Source: Flavobacterium cupreum
GTDB lineage: Bacteria; Bacteroidota; Bacteroidia; Flavobacteriales; Flavobacteriaceae
DNA: 64,000 nucleotides
NCBI RefSeq assembly: GCF_003996965.1
Contig: NZ_QWDM01000020.1
Location: 51,564 to 115,563, forward strand
Direction: 5' to 3'
The notes below the pieces were generated by a model, which saw only the letters and a list, made by a program, of their open reading frames with translations, was not told where the DNA came from and ran no database searches. Below are positions 27,294 through 34,721 of this stretch, one piece after another; positions within the stretch are counted from its first letter, which is position 1; each line of letters opens with the position of its first letter. A program made the translations under genes and the position numbers.

Positions 27294-28127
27294 ATGGATT
27301 GGATAACTGCCAGAGAATTTGAAGATATCACCTATAAAAAATGTAATGGAGTTGCAAGAATTGCTTTCAACAGACCAAATGTGAGAAATGCTTTTCGTCC
27401 CAAAACAACTTCAGAATTATACCAGGCTTTTTACGATGCACAGGAAGATACTTCAATTGGAGTAGTGCTGCTTTCCGCAGAAGGCCCCTCAACTAAAGAC
27501 GGCGTTTATTCTTTTTGCAGCGGAGGCGACCAGAATGCCCGCGGACATCAGGGGTATGTAGGAGAAGATGGTCAGCATCGTTTGAATATTCTTGAAGTGC
27601 AGCGTTTAATTCGTTTTATGCCTAAAGTTGTTATTGCTGTAGTTCCGGGCTGGGCAGTAGGAGGCGGACACAGTTTACATGTGGTTTGCGATATGACCCT
27701 GGCGAGTAAGGAACATGCTATTTTTAAACAGACAGATGCCGATGTTACCAGTTTTGACGGTGGTTACGGATCTGCGTACCTGGCTAAAATGGTAGGTCAG
27801 AAAAAAGCACGTGAAATTTTCTTTTTAGGACGTAATTATTCTGCTCAGGAAGCGATGGATATGGGTATGGTCAATGCTGTTATTCCGCATGATGAGCTGG
27901 AAGATACCGCTTACGAATGGGCACAGGAAATCCTTCAAAAATCACCAACTTCTATAAAAATGCTAAAATTCGCCATGAACTTAACTGACGATGGTATGGT
28001 GGGGCAGCAGGTGTTTGCAGGTGAAGCCACCCGTCTGGCCTATATGACCGAAGAAGCGAAAGAAGGAAGAAACGCATTCCTGGAAAAAAGAAAACCAAAT
28101 TTCGGAGAAAATAAGTGGTTGCCATAA
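27294..28127 (+). CDS. menB: MenB, 1,4-dihydroxy-2-naphthoyl-CoA synthase
   Basis: The start is set at the ATG at 27294 (MDWITAREFEDITYKKC), which matches the usual MenB N-terminus; an upstream in-frame ATG at 27249 would add 15 hydrophobic residues. The 277-residue crotonase-fold enzyme carries FCSGGDQNARG (oxyanion and substrate loop, about residues 75-85), AVVPGWAVGGGHSLH and FDGGYGSAYLAKMVGQ. It closes the second ring of the naphthoquinone from o-succinylbenzoyl-CoA. menA follows 92 bp downstream on the same strand. Confidence 0.97.
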   Translation: MDWITAREFEDITYKKCNGVARIAFNRPNVRNAFRPKTTSELYQAFYDAQEDTSIGVVLLSAEGPSTKDGVYSFCSGGDQNARGHQGYVGEDGQHRLNILEVQRLIRFMPKVVIAVVPGWAVGGGHSLHVVCDMTLASKEHAIFKQTDADVTSFDGGYGSAYLAKMVGQKKAREIFFLGRNYSAQEAMDMGMVNAVIPHDELEDTAYEWAQEILQKSPTSIKMLKFAMNLTDDGMVGQQVFAGEATRLAYMTEEAKEGRNAFLEKRKPNFGENKWLP

Positions 28128-28139
28128 AAAGTTAAATTT

Positions 28140-28184
28140 GTTTCAGGTTTCATGTTATGAAACACAGCACTTGAAACCTGAAAC
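28140..28184. repeat. 13-bp inverted repeat between menB and menA
   Basis: GTTTCAGGTTTCA (28140-28152) and TGAAACCTGAAAC (28172-28184) form a perfect stem with a 19-nt loop. There is no T tract, so it is probably an intergenic repeat or a processing or attenuation hairpin within the menBA transcript rather than a full terminator. Confidence 0.6.
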
Positions 28185-28219
28185 CTGAGACTAAAAAAAC
28201 AAAATAAAAAAAAAACAGA

Positions 28220-29182
28220 ATGAAACATTGGATTGAAGCCGCTCGTTTGCGCACATTACCTTTATCAGTTTCCGGAATAATAGTGGGAAGCATTTATGCC
28301 TTATCCCACCCAACCGAAGCCATCAATACACCGACTGAAGTTTTCAGCTGGAAAATTTTTGGTTTTGCACTTTTAACAACGCTGGGATTACAAATTTTAT
28401 CAAATTTTGCCAATGATTACGGAGATGGAGTAAAAGGCACTGACAATGAGGACCGCGTTGGACCGAAACGCGCTATCCAGTCTGGTGTGATTACGCCACA
28501 GGAAATGAAAAAAGCGATTATCATTACATCGTTTTTAACTTTACTATCCGCAATTACACTGATCTATTTTGCCTTTGGTGAGTCTAACTTTGGATACTCA
28601 ATATTTTTCCTTCTACTTGGAATTGCTGCAATTGCCTCCGCTATTCGTTACACCGTTGGAAATTCTGCTTACGGATACAAAGGTTTTGGAGATGTATTTG
28701 TTTTTGTTTTCTTCGGATTGGTAAGTACCTTGGGTGTTAACTTTTTGTACTCCAAAGAAATAGCGCCTCTTCTGATTTTACCGGCAATAGCAATCGGTTT
28801 GTTAAGTGTCGGAGTTTTAAACCTGAACAATATGCGCGATGAAGAATCAGACAAAAAATCAGGTAAAAATACAATTGTAGTTCAGATTGGGGGTAAAAAT
28901 GCAAAAATATATCATTTTACACTTATTGGAACTGCAATGATACTGGTAGTGGTGTTTGCTGTCTTAAGCCAGTATCGTTTCGATCAGTACTTGTTTTTAT
29001 TGGCCTATATCCCATTAACCAAACATTTAATTACCGTTTCTAAAAATCAGGATCCAAGGCTTTTAGATCCGGAATTAAAAAAATTAGCCTTAAGTACATT
29101 CCTGCTTTCGCTGCTTTTGACGATCTGTATGATATCATTAATTTCAGACATTATTGTTAATCTTTTCCTGGGCGGAAGATAG
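28220..29182 (+). CDS. menA: MenA, 1,4-dihydroxy-2-naphthoate polyprenyltransferase
   Basis: The 320-residue UbiA-family membrane enzyme starts MKHWIEAARLRTLPLSVSG, the typical MenA opening. The first Asp-rich motif NDYGDGVKGTD lies at 65-75 and the second, NNMRDEESDKKSGKNT, at about 208-223. Eight to nine helices are expected. It attaches the polyprenyl chain to DHNA, giving demethylmenaquinone at the inner membrane. It sits just downstream of menB with an inverted repeat between them and 28 bp upstream of the UPF0173 gene. Confidence 0.96.
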   Translation: MKHWIEAARLRTLPLSVSGIIVGSIYALSHPTEAINTPTEVFSWKIFGFALLTTLGLQILSNFANDYGDGVKGTDNEDRVGPKRAIQSGVITPQEMKKAIIITSFLTLLSAITLIYFAFGESNFGYSIFFLLLGIAAIASAIRYTVGNSAYGYKGFGDVFVFVFFGLVSTLGVNFLYSKEIAPLLILPAIAIGLLSVGVLNLNNMRDEESDKKSGKNTIVVQIGGKNAKIYHFTLIGTAMILVVVFAVLSQYRFDQYLFLLAYIPLTKHLITVSKNQDPRLLDPELKKLALSTFLLSLLLTICMISLISDIIVNLFLGGR

Positions 29183-29210
29183 AATTCGTTCAACTTTAAA
29201 TTTTATAAAA

Positions 29211-29888
29211 ATGAAAATTACTTTTTACGGACACGCATCATTAGGGATTGAAGTTGAAGGAAAACATATTATTGTTGATCCTTTTATTACAGGCAATCCA
29301 CAAGCTTCGGCAATTGATATCAATACTTTAAAAGCCGATTATATTTTATTGACCCATGCGCACGGTGATCACGTTTTGGATGTTGAAGCTATTGCAAAAA
29401 ACACCGACGCAGTGATTGTTTCAAATGCTGAAATTACAAGTTATTATGCCACATTAGGATTCAAGGCGCACCCGATGAATCACGGTGGAAGCTGGAAATT
29501 TGATTTTGGAAAGGTAAAATACGTAAATGCCATTCATTCCAGCTCTTTTCCAAATGGAAGTTATGGAGGAAATCCGGGTGGTTTCGTGATTGAAGGGGAG
29601 CATAAAAATATTTATATTGCCGGGGATACAGCACTTTCTATGGATATGAAACTGATTCCAATGCGCACCAAATTAGATTTGGCCATTCTTCCGATCGGAA
29701 ATAATTTTACTATGGATGTTGAAGATGCGATTATAGCTTCAGATTTCTTAGAATGCGATAAAATCCTGGGATATCATTTTGATACTTTTGGTTATATTGA
29801 AATTAATCATGAAGAATCAATTCGTAAATTTTTTGATAAAGGAAAAGACTTAATGCTTCTTGAAATCGGGGAATCGATAGAATTGTAG
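29211..29888 (+). CDS. UPF0173 metal-dependent hydrolase (metallo-beta-lactamase fold)
   Basis: The start is the ATG at 29211 (MKITFYGHASLGIEVEG); the frame open from 29154 begins with TTG and overlaps menA. The 225-residue protein has the HxHxDH motif (H49-A-H51-G-D53-H54), a further metal Asp in IAGDTALSMD, and the terminal His in ILGYHFDTFG. It belongs to the UPF0173 (YtkL) family of lactamase-fold hydrolases, whose natural substrate is unknown. It lies in the men cluster 28 bp after menA, so a role in quinone or CoA-thioester metabolism is possible but only suggested by position. Confidence 0.9.
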   Translation: MKITFYGHASLGIEVEGKHIIVDPFITGNPQASAIDINTLKADYILLTHAHGDHVLDVEAIAKNTDAVIVSNAEITSYYATLGFKAHPMNHGGSWKFDFGKVKYVNAIHSSSFPNGSYGGNPGGFVIEGEHKNIYIAGDTALSMDMKLIPMRTKLDLAILPIGNNFTMDVEDAIIASDFLECDKILGYHFDTFGYIEINHEESIRKFFDKGKDLMLLEIGESIEL

Positions 29889-29952
29889 ATATTCAAAAGC
29901 TGAAAGCCGAATCAAAAATATGATTCATGCTACTCAACAAAATTCATAAGAT

Positions 29953-31152
29953 ATGACTTTCAAAAAAACACTTCTGTTCCTTTGTGCAATTTCATTTTAC
30001 AGCACTTATGCCCAAAAAGAGGGTTATTGGGACAAAGAGCGCGCCACTACAAGAGAAATTGTTGTTTCTGCCCGTGACCGTATTACCGTTCATACAGAAG
30101 ATTTACCCGTTGGAACTACTGAAATAGTCTACAGAATTACGCTTTTGGATAAAAACCAGGAAATGACCAATAGTCTGGTGTCGATGCTTAAAGCGATACC
30201 GGATCCCTACGGGATAGGCCAGGGTTCTGCAGGAGCTGTTTTTTTGATGTCAAAAATTTCAGGAGACGATCAGTGCACGTATTCGATTTTTACATCCAAT
30301 GAAAATGCTAAAAAATATGTAAGTGACGGAAAGACAGATACAGCTTGTTTTGCTCAGTTGGAACCAGTCAGTAAAGATGCCAAAAGATTGTCTTTGGATA
30401 AATCATCCTGCCTGAAAGAAAATACGACTACGATCTGGTTTGGTTTCGAAAGTAAAAACTGGCTTTTAAACCAAAAGATTGTTTTAGAAGTGGTGCCCTG
30501 GGTTGATACCAAACTCAATCGCGGCTGGAATCAGGATAATAAAAACGAAATTATCAGTTTGTGTAAAACCTCTACCATGGCCCAGAAAATGGCTAACTCA
30601 GATGATTTCTGTGTTTGCATTTTGAATAAAATAATAAAACAATATCGTTATTCTGAATTTCAGAAGTTATTGGCAATTGAAAAAACAAAAGTGTATAAAG
30701 ATTTCGGAAATGCCTGCTATAATGATGCGGATATTTCTAAAAACGTTTATAATGATTTAAGAACGCAAATTGCAGCCTTACTAAAAAAAGAAAAATACAA
30801 CGAGGCTATTCCTAAATTAAACACCATTATTAATGACGGAAAAGCAACAGCAACAGATTACAGCTCAATTGGTTACTGCTATATCCTGACGAAGCAGTAT
30901 GCAAAAGCAATAAAAGCACTTAAGGAAGGTGAAAAACTGGATGATACGGAATTATTAGTGAAATTGAATCTGGCGCATGTTTATTTGCTAAGCGACGATT
31001 ATAGTGCTGCAAAATCTATTTATAAAAAATACCAAAACCAGAATGTAACAGACAGCCTGAGCTGGACTGACAAAACGAAGTTAGACTTCACAACATTTCA
31101 AAAAGCAGGGATTAAATCCGAAGATTACGAAAGAGTCTTAAAGCTTTTTTAG
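29953..31152 (+). CDS. Exported TPR-containing protein of unknown function
   Basis: The 399-residue protein has a signal peptide (MTFKKTLLFLCAISFYSTYAQ minus its last residues). An N-terminal beta-rich domain (about 25-180; RDRITVHTEDLPVGTTEIV, TIWFGFESKNWLLNQKIVLE) contains Cys residues. A Cys-containing middle (DDFCVCILNKIIKQY) is followed by two or three TPR-like helix pairs (about 270-370; KEKYNEAIPKLNTIINDGK, YCYILTKQYAKAIKALKEG, AHVYLLSDDYSAAKSIYKK). It sits between the UPF0173 gene and menC on the same strand with gaps of 64 and 31 bp. I do not recognise the N-terminal domain. Confidence 0.75.
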   Translation: MTFKKTLLFLCAISFYSTYAQKEGYWDKERATTREIVVSARDRITVHTEDLPVGTTEIVYRITLLDKNQEMTNSLVSMLKAIPDPYGIGQGSAGAVFLMSKISGDDQCTYSIFTSNENAKKYVSDGKTDTACFAQLEPVSKDAKRLSLDKSSCLKENTTTIWFGFESKNWLLNQKIVLEVVPWVDTKLNRGWNQDNKNEIISLCKTSTMAQKMANSDDFCVCILNKIIKQYRYSEFQKLLAIEKTKVYKDFGNACYNDADISKNVYNDLRTQIAALLKKEKYNEAIPKLNTIINDGKATATDYSSIGYCYILTKQYAKAIKALKEGEKLDDTELLVKLNLAHVYLLSDDYSAAKSIYKKYQNQNVTDSLSWTDKTKLDFTTFQKAGIKSEDYERVLKLF

Positions 31153-31183
31153 AATCCTGGCAACACCTATCAGTACTTTAAAA

Positions 31184-32230
31184 ATGAAAGCTACCTACCA
31201 CAAATATATGCTGGAGTTTAAACGCCCTTCAGGCACTTCACGGGGAATTATGACCGAAAAAGAAACCTGGTTTATTGTCCTGGAAGAAAACGGTAAAAAG
31301 GGAATAGGCGAGTGCGGCATTTTAAGAGGATTAAGTGCTGACGATCATGATGATTACGAGGAAAAACTAAATTGGGCCTGTCAGAACATTCATTTGGGTG
31401 AGACCACGCTTTGGGAGGCTTTAATCGAATTTCCTTCCATACAATTCGGATTAGAAATGGCTTTTTTATCACTTAAAAGTGAAAGTCCTTATTTGTTATT
31501 TCCTTCCGATTTTACAGATAATTCCAGATCAATAGCCATAAACGGATTGGTCTGGATGGGAGAACCTTCTTTCATGAAAGAGCAAATAGAGGAAAAATTA
31601 GCGGATGGCTTTAATTGTATCAAACTCAAAATCGGAGCTATAGATTTCGAAAAAGAACTGGAATTGTTACACTTTATCCGAAGTCATTTTTCCGCGGAAC
31701 AAGTAGAAATCAGGGTAGATGCCAATGGCGCTTTTCCACTAAGTGAAGCTTTAGATAAACTGCAGCAACTCAATAAATTTCAATTGCATAGTATCGAGCA
31801 GCCAATTAAAAAAGGAAGTCCGGAAGCCATGGAAGAATTGTGCAAAGTAACCCCTTTTCCTATCGCTTTGGATGAAGAATTGATTGGCGTTTTTTCATTG
31901 GAAGAAAAGGAAAAACTACTGCAGAAAATAAAGCCGCAATACATTATTCTTAAGCCAAGTTTTGTTGGTGGTTTCAGAGGAACACAGGAATGGATTACTT
32001 TGGCGGATCAATATAACATTGGCTGGTGGATTACATCGGCCTTAGAAAGCAATATTGGACTTAATGCTATCGCTCAGTGGACTTTTCTACAGCATTCAAA
32101 AATGCCTCAGGGACTCGGAACTGGCGCACTTTATATTAATAATTTTGACTGCCCACTGGAAGTTTCGAAAGGGCAATTATGGTACAATACCGCTAAAAAC
32201 TGGTCATCTGATTTTCTGGATAAAGCATAA
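31184..32230 (+). CDS. menC: MenC, o-succinylbenzoate synthase
   Basis: The 348-residue enolase-superfamily protein has the catalytic set of the muconate-cycloisomerase group: K147-L-K149 (CIKLKIG), metal ligands D179 (RVDANG), E205 (SIEQPI) and D230 (ALDEEL), and K257 (YIILKPS). OSB synthase dehydrates SHCHC to o-succinylbenzoate. The gene's place 2 kb from menB/menA favours MenC over dipeptide epimerase, which shares the fold. A hairpin terminator follows directly, so it is probably the last gene of the men block. No menE, menF or menH is seen in the window. Confidence 0.92.
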   Translation: MKATYHKYMLEFKRPSGTSRGIMTEKETWFIVLEENGKKGIGECGILRGLSADDHDDYEEKLNWACQNIHLGETTLWEALIEFPSIQFGLEMAFLSLKSESPYLLFPSDFTDNSRSIAINGLVWMGEPSFMKEQIEEKLADGFNCIKLKIGAIDFEKELELLHFIRSHFSAEQVEIRVDANGAFPLSEALDKLQQLNKFQLHSIEQPIKKGSPEAMEELCKVTPFPIALDEELIGVFSLEEKEKLLQKIKPQYIILKPSFVGGFRGTQEWITLADQYNIGWWITSALESNIGLNAIAQWTFLQHSKMPQGLGTGALYINNFDCPLEVSKGQLWYNTAKNWSSDFLDKA

Positions 32231-32255
32231 AAAAACTGGCCGAAAGCCAGTTTTT
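32231..32255. terminator. Terminator after menC
   Basis: The 10-bp arms AAAAACTGGC / GCCAGTTTTT with loop CGAAA lie directly after the menC stop. It can also stop minus-strand transcripts of the helix-hairpin-helix gene, which ends 22 bp to the right. Confidence 0.88.
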
Positions 32256-32276
32256 AAGGTTATTTAGTTATTGGTT

Positions 32277-32831
32277 TTATTCTTTTCCGGCTCTTAAATT
32301 CTCCTGCCAGTCATTTAAGTCCTGCCATTTTCCTTGATAAGCAAGCAACGCCTGTTTGGCCCAGGTACTTGGATTGTGGATAGCATAATTTTCGCCGCCT
32401 TCCTCCAAAATGTACTCTAGTTTTTCTGTTGAAGCTTCTGATAATTCAAACCACGTATTGATTCCGGCATTATGGAATAAAGCTTCAATCTTAGGGCCGA
32501 TCCCTTCCACAATTGTAAGGTCATTTTCTTTTATTTTTTTACCCAGAACATTTTCAGCAAGAGCACTGTCGAATAATAAAAACGCAGCGTCAGGTTCGGC
32601 CAATGATTGTGATTGCATTGAAGTAAGGGATATTTTGCCGGCTAATTCGGCTTCTAATGCAGAAAGCCGTGCATTTAAATTTTTCGTATTGGCCTGGCAG
32701 GCATCCAGGTCAGCTTGTAAAGAAGCAGCAAGTGAATCTTCATTTTTTGAGTTCATTTTTCCAAGTAAAAAACCTAAAATTCCACAGATTACTCCAACTA
32801 TCGCAGGTATTAAGATACAAGGTATATTCAT
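32277..32831 (-). CDS. Membrane-anchored helix-hairpin-helix protein
   Basis: The 184-residue protein has one N-terminal membrane helix with small residues (IPAIVGVICGILGFLLGKM, about 7-25), a coiled-coil-like stretch (about 35-75; LQADLDACQANTKNLNARLS) and a C-terminal domain with a helix-hairpin-helix motif (TIVEGIGPKIEALFHNAGI, about 106-124) followed by TWFELSEASTEKLEYILEE. The C-terminal domain resembles the small HhH module found in bacterial membrane proteins and ribosomal-protein-like proteins. The HhH suggests nucleic-acid binding, but this is untested in the membrane setting. A 51-codon ORF resembling the N-terminus of flavobacterial OmpA-family proteins lies 18 bp upstream on the same strand. 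Confidence 0.75.
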   Translation of the reverse strand: MNIPCILIPAIVGVICGILGFLLGKMNSKNEDSLAASLQADLDACQANTKNLNARLSALEAELAGKISLTSMQSQSLAEPDAAFLLFDSALAENVLGKKIKENDLTIVEGIGPKIEALFHNAGINTWFELSEASTEKLEYILEEGGENYAIHNPSTWAKQALLAYQGKWQDLNDWQENLRAGKE

Positions 32832-32849
32832 GATCGCTGTTTTGATTAA

Positions 32850-33005
32850 TTATTTTAGGATACCGTCAGACGCCGTCGCAATTGGTTTCTCAACCGAATC
32901 AATTGGGACAGGTTTCATACAACTGCAGCACAATTTCGGATAAAAAAAGCTGCCTGAAAGTATTACTTTTGCAATGCCTAACAGATAAAGTACTTTTTTA
33001 GACAT
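32850..33005 (-). CDS. 51-codon stub resembling the N-terminus of a flavobacterial OmpA-family protein
   Basis: My own translation from ATG 33005 to TAA 32850 gives a 51-residue product starting MSKKVLYLLGIAKVILSG, a membrane or signal segment, then a Cys cluster (KLCCSC) and a Pro/Thr/Ser tail. From memory, OmpA-family proteins of flavobacteria often open with this pattern (MSKK..YLLGI..., CC motif) before a peptidoglycan-binding OmpA domain. Here that domain is missing: the frame stops after the linker, and the helix-hairpin-helix gene starts 18 bp later. It is either a truncated remnant or a genuine small membrane protein. This comparison rests on memory, not on a search. Confidence 0.45.
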   Translation of the reverse strand: MSKKVLYLLGIAKVILSGSFFYPKLCCSCMKPVPIDSVEKPIATASDGILK

Positions 33006-33202
33006 AAGTATAAAATTAAGATCACATCAAATTTAGCTAAAAAATAAATACCTAAAGTATTAATAATCAGTTATTTTGGTATTGTCTTGCAGTTAAGATG
33101 CTATTAGATTAAAAATCTGTAAATCAAAAGAGTTTATAGCGTGTCAATTCTAAGACTTAATTAAATTGAGTAACTTGCATTAAAATTAATTTACACATCA
33201 AG
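33006..33202. other. Gene-free divergent region
   Basis: No ORF or RNA seen. It must hold the promoters of the HhH unit (minus) and the CYTH gene (plus). The plus-side sequence TAACTTGC at about 33171 only partly matches TAnnTTTG. Confidence 0.4.
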
Positions 33203-33679
33203 ATGGTTGAAATTGAAAGAAAGTTTCTTGTGAAATCGGATGATTTTAAAGAACAGGCTTTTACTCAAAATAAAATTGCTCAGGGATATTTAAGTTCAAT
33301 CCCTGAAAGGACAGTTCGTGTCAGAATTAAAGGCCAGAGAGGATTTATTACGATTAAAGGTATCGGACATCAGGGCGGAATGTCCCGTTTTGAATGGGAA
33401 AATGAAATTCCGATTGACGAAGCACAGGAATTACTCAAATTGTGCGAAAAAGGCAAAATTGAAAAAACACGTTTCGAAATAAAATCAAGAGATCATATTT
33501 TTGAAGTGGATGAGTTTTATGGTGAAAATGAAGGCCTAATTATGGCTGAAATAGAACTAAAATCCGAAGAAGATGAGTTCGAAAAACCAGATTGGCTGGG
33601 GGAAGAAGTAACCAACGATCCGAGATATTACAACGCTTATTTAAGCAAAAATCCATTTAAAGACTGGGCAAAAGAATAG
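33203..33679 (+). CDS. CYTH domain protein (triphosphate tunnel metalloenzyme)
   Basis: The 158-residue single-domain CYTH protein starts with the signature EIERKF (residues 3-8) and continues with RVRIKGQRGFITIKG and the acidic metal-binding strands (FEVDEFYGENEGLIMAEIEL). Proteins of this size in bacteria hydrolyse inorganic triphosphate in tunnel-fold active sites; class IV adenylate cyclases share the fold. Nothing points to cyclase activity. YpdA starts 3 bp after its stop, so the two are co-transcribed. Confidence 0.93.
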   Translation: MVEIERKFLVKSDDFKEQAFTQNKIAQGYLSSIPERTVRVRIKGQRGFITIKGIGHQGGMSRFEWENEIPIDEAQELLKLCEKGKIEKTRFEIKSRDHIFEVDEFYGENEGLIMAEIELKSEEDEFEKPDWLGEEVTNDPRYYNAYLSKNPFKDWAKE

Positions 33680-33682
33680 TTT

Positions 33683-34645
33683 ATGACACAATATGATTTA
33701 ATAATTGTGGGAGGCGGTCCTATTGGTCTGGCTTGTGCAATAGAAGCCCAAAAGAAAAACCTGAAATACCTGATTATAGAAAAAGGGGCAATTGTAAACA
33801 GTATTTTCAATTATCCTTTATACATGACTTTTTTTTCAACTGCCGAAAGGCTGGAGATCGGAGACATTCCGTTTAATTGCCTCGCACCAAAACCGGGCCG
33901 TCAGGAGGCTTTGGAATATTACAGAAATATACATCGTTATTTTAATTTTGCTATTCATTTATTTGAAAGAGTTGCTGAAGTGAAAAAACAGCAAGACGGT
34001 TTGTTTAAAATAAAGACCGATAAAAATTCATACGAAGCGAAAAACGTAATTATTGCAACCGGTTTTTATGATATTCCGATCGAAATGAATGTAAAAGGCG
34101 AGGAGCTAGGAAAAGTCCGCCACTATTATAAAGAAGCGCACGAATATGCTTTTAGAAATGTTTTGGTGGTTGGCGCTAATAATTCCTCTGTTGATGCTGC
34201 TCTGGAATGTTGGAGAAAAGGGGCTAATGTGACTATGGTGATTCGTAAAAACGAAATCAACAATCGCGTTAAATATTGGGCTAAACCCGATATTGAAAAC
34301 CGGATAGCAGAAGGAAGTATTAAAGCGTACTTCGAATCGAATATCACTGAAATAAAGGATAATGAAGTTGAAATTGAAACTCCGGAAGGAAAAATTACGA
34401 TAGAAAATGACTTTGTCCTGGCGCTGACAGGTTACAGACCCGATCTGTCATTTCTGGAGAATATGGGAATTCAATTGTCTGATGATGAACTGAAAACACC
34501 AACCTATCATCCGGAAACCATGGAAACTAATGTGCCGGGATTATTTCTTGCAGGAGTCATTTGTGGCGGAATGCACACGCACAAATGGTTTATTGAAAAT
34601 TCCAGAATTCACGCAACTATGATAATAGATTATATTACTGCTTAA
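33683..34645 (+). CDS. ypdA: YpdA-type bacillithiol disulfide reductase
   Basis: The 320-residue flavoprotein has an FAD-binding motif (IIVGGGPIGLA, G10-G15), a second dinucleotide motif (VVGANNSSVDAALE, about 164-177), the YpdA hallmark NYPLYMTFFSTAERLEIGD (about 49-67) and the C-terminal LFLAGVICGGMHTHKW. YpdA uses NADPH to reduce bacillithiol disulfide; unlike thioredoxin reductase it lacks the CxxC pair, and none is seen here. Many flavobacteria are thought to make bacillithiol. No bsh genes are in the window. Confidence 0.92.
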   Translation: MTQYDLIIVGGGPIGLACAIEAQKKNLKYLIIEKGAIVNSIFNYPLYMTFFSTAERLEIGDIPFNCLAPKPGRQEALEYYRNIHRYFNFAIHLFERVAEVKKQQDGLFKIKTDKNSYEAKNVIIATGFYDIPIEMNVKGEELGKVRHYYKEAHEYAFRNVLVVGANNSSVDAALECWRKGANVTMVIRKNEINNRVKYWAKPDIENRIAEGSIKAYFESNITEIKDNEVEIETPEGKITIENDFVLALTGYRPDLSFLENMGIQLSDDELKTPTYHPETMETNVPGLFLAGVICGGMHTHKWFIENSRIHATMIIDYITA

Positions 34646-34654
34646 TAAAAAATA

Positions 34655-34709
34655 GCCACAGATTAAAAGATTTTAGAGATTAATCCGTTAAATCTTTTAA
34701 TCTGGTGGC
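34655..34709. terminator. Long inverted repeat between convergent ypdA and selO
   Basis: Arms at 34655-34673 (CCACAGATTAAAAGATTT) and 34690-34709 (AAATCTTTTAATCTGGTGG) pair with one bulge around a 16-nt loop. It resembles a dispersed flavobacterial palindrome (CCACAGATTAAA type, by recollection) and probably acts as the shared terminator. No strong T tract follows, so efficiency is uncertain. Confidence 0.6.
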
Positions 34710-34721
34710 AAAATAAAAATA

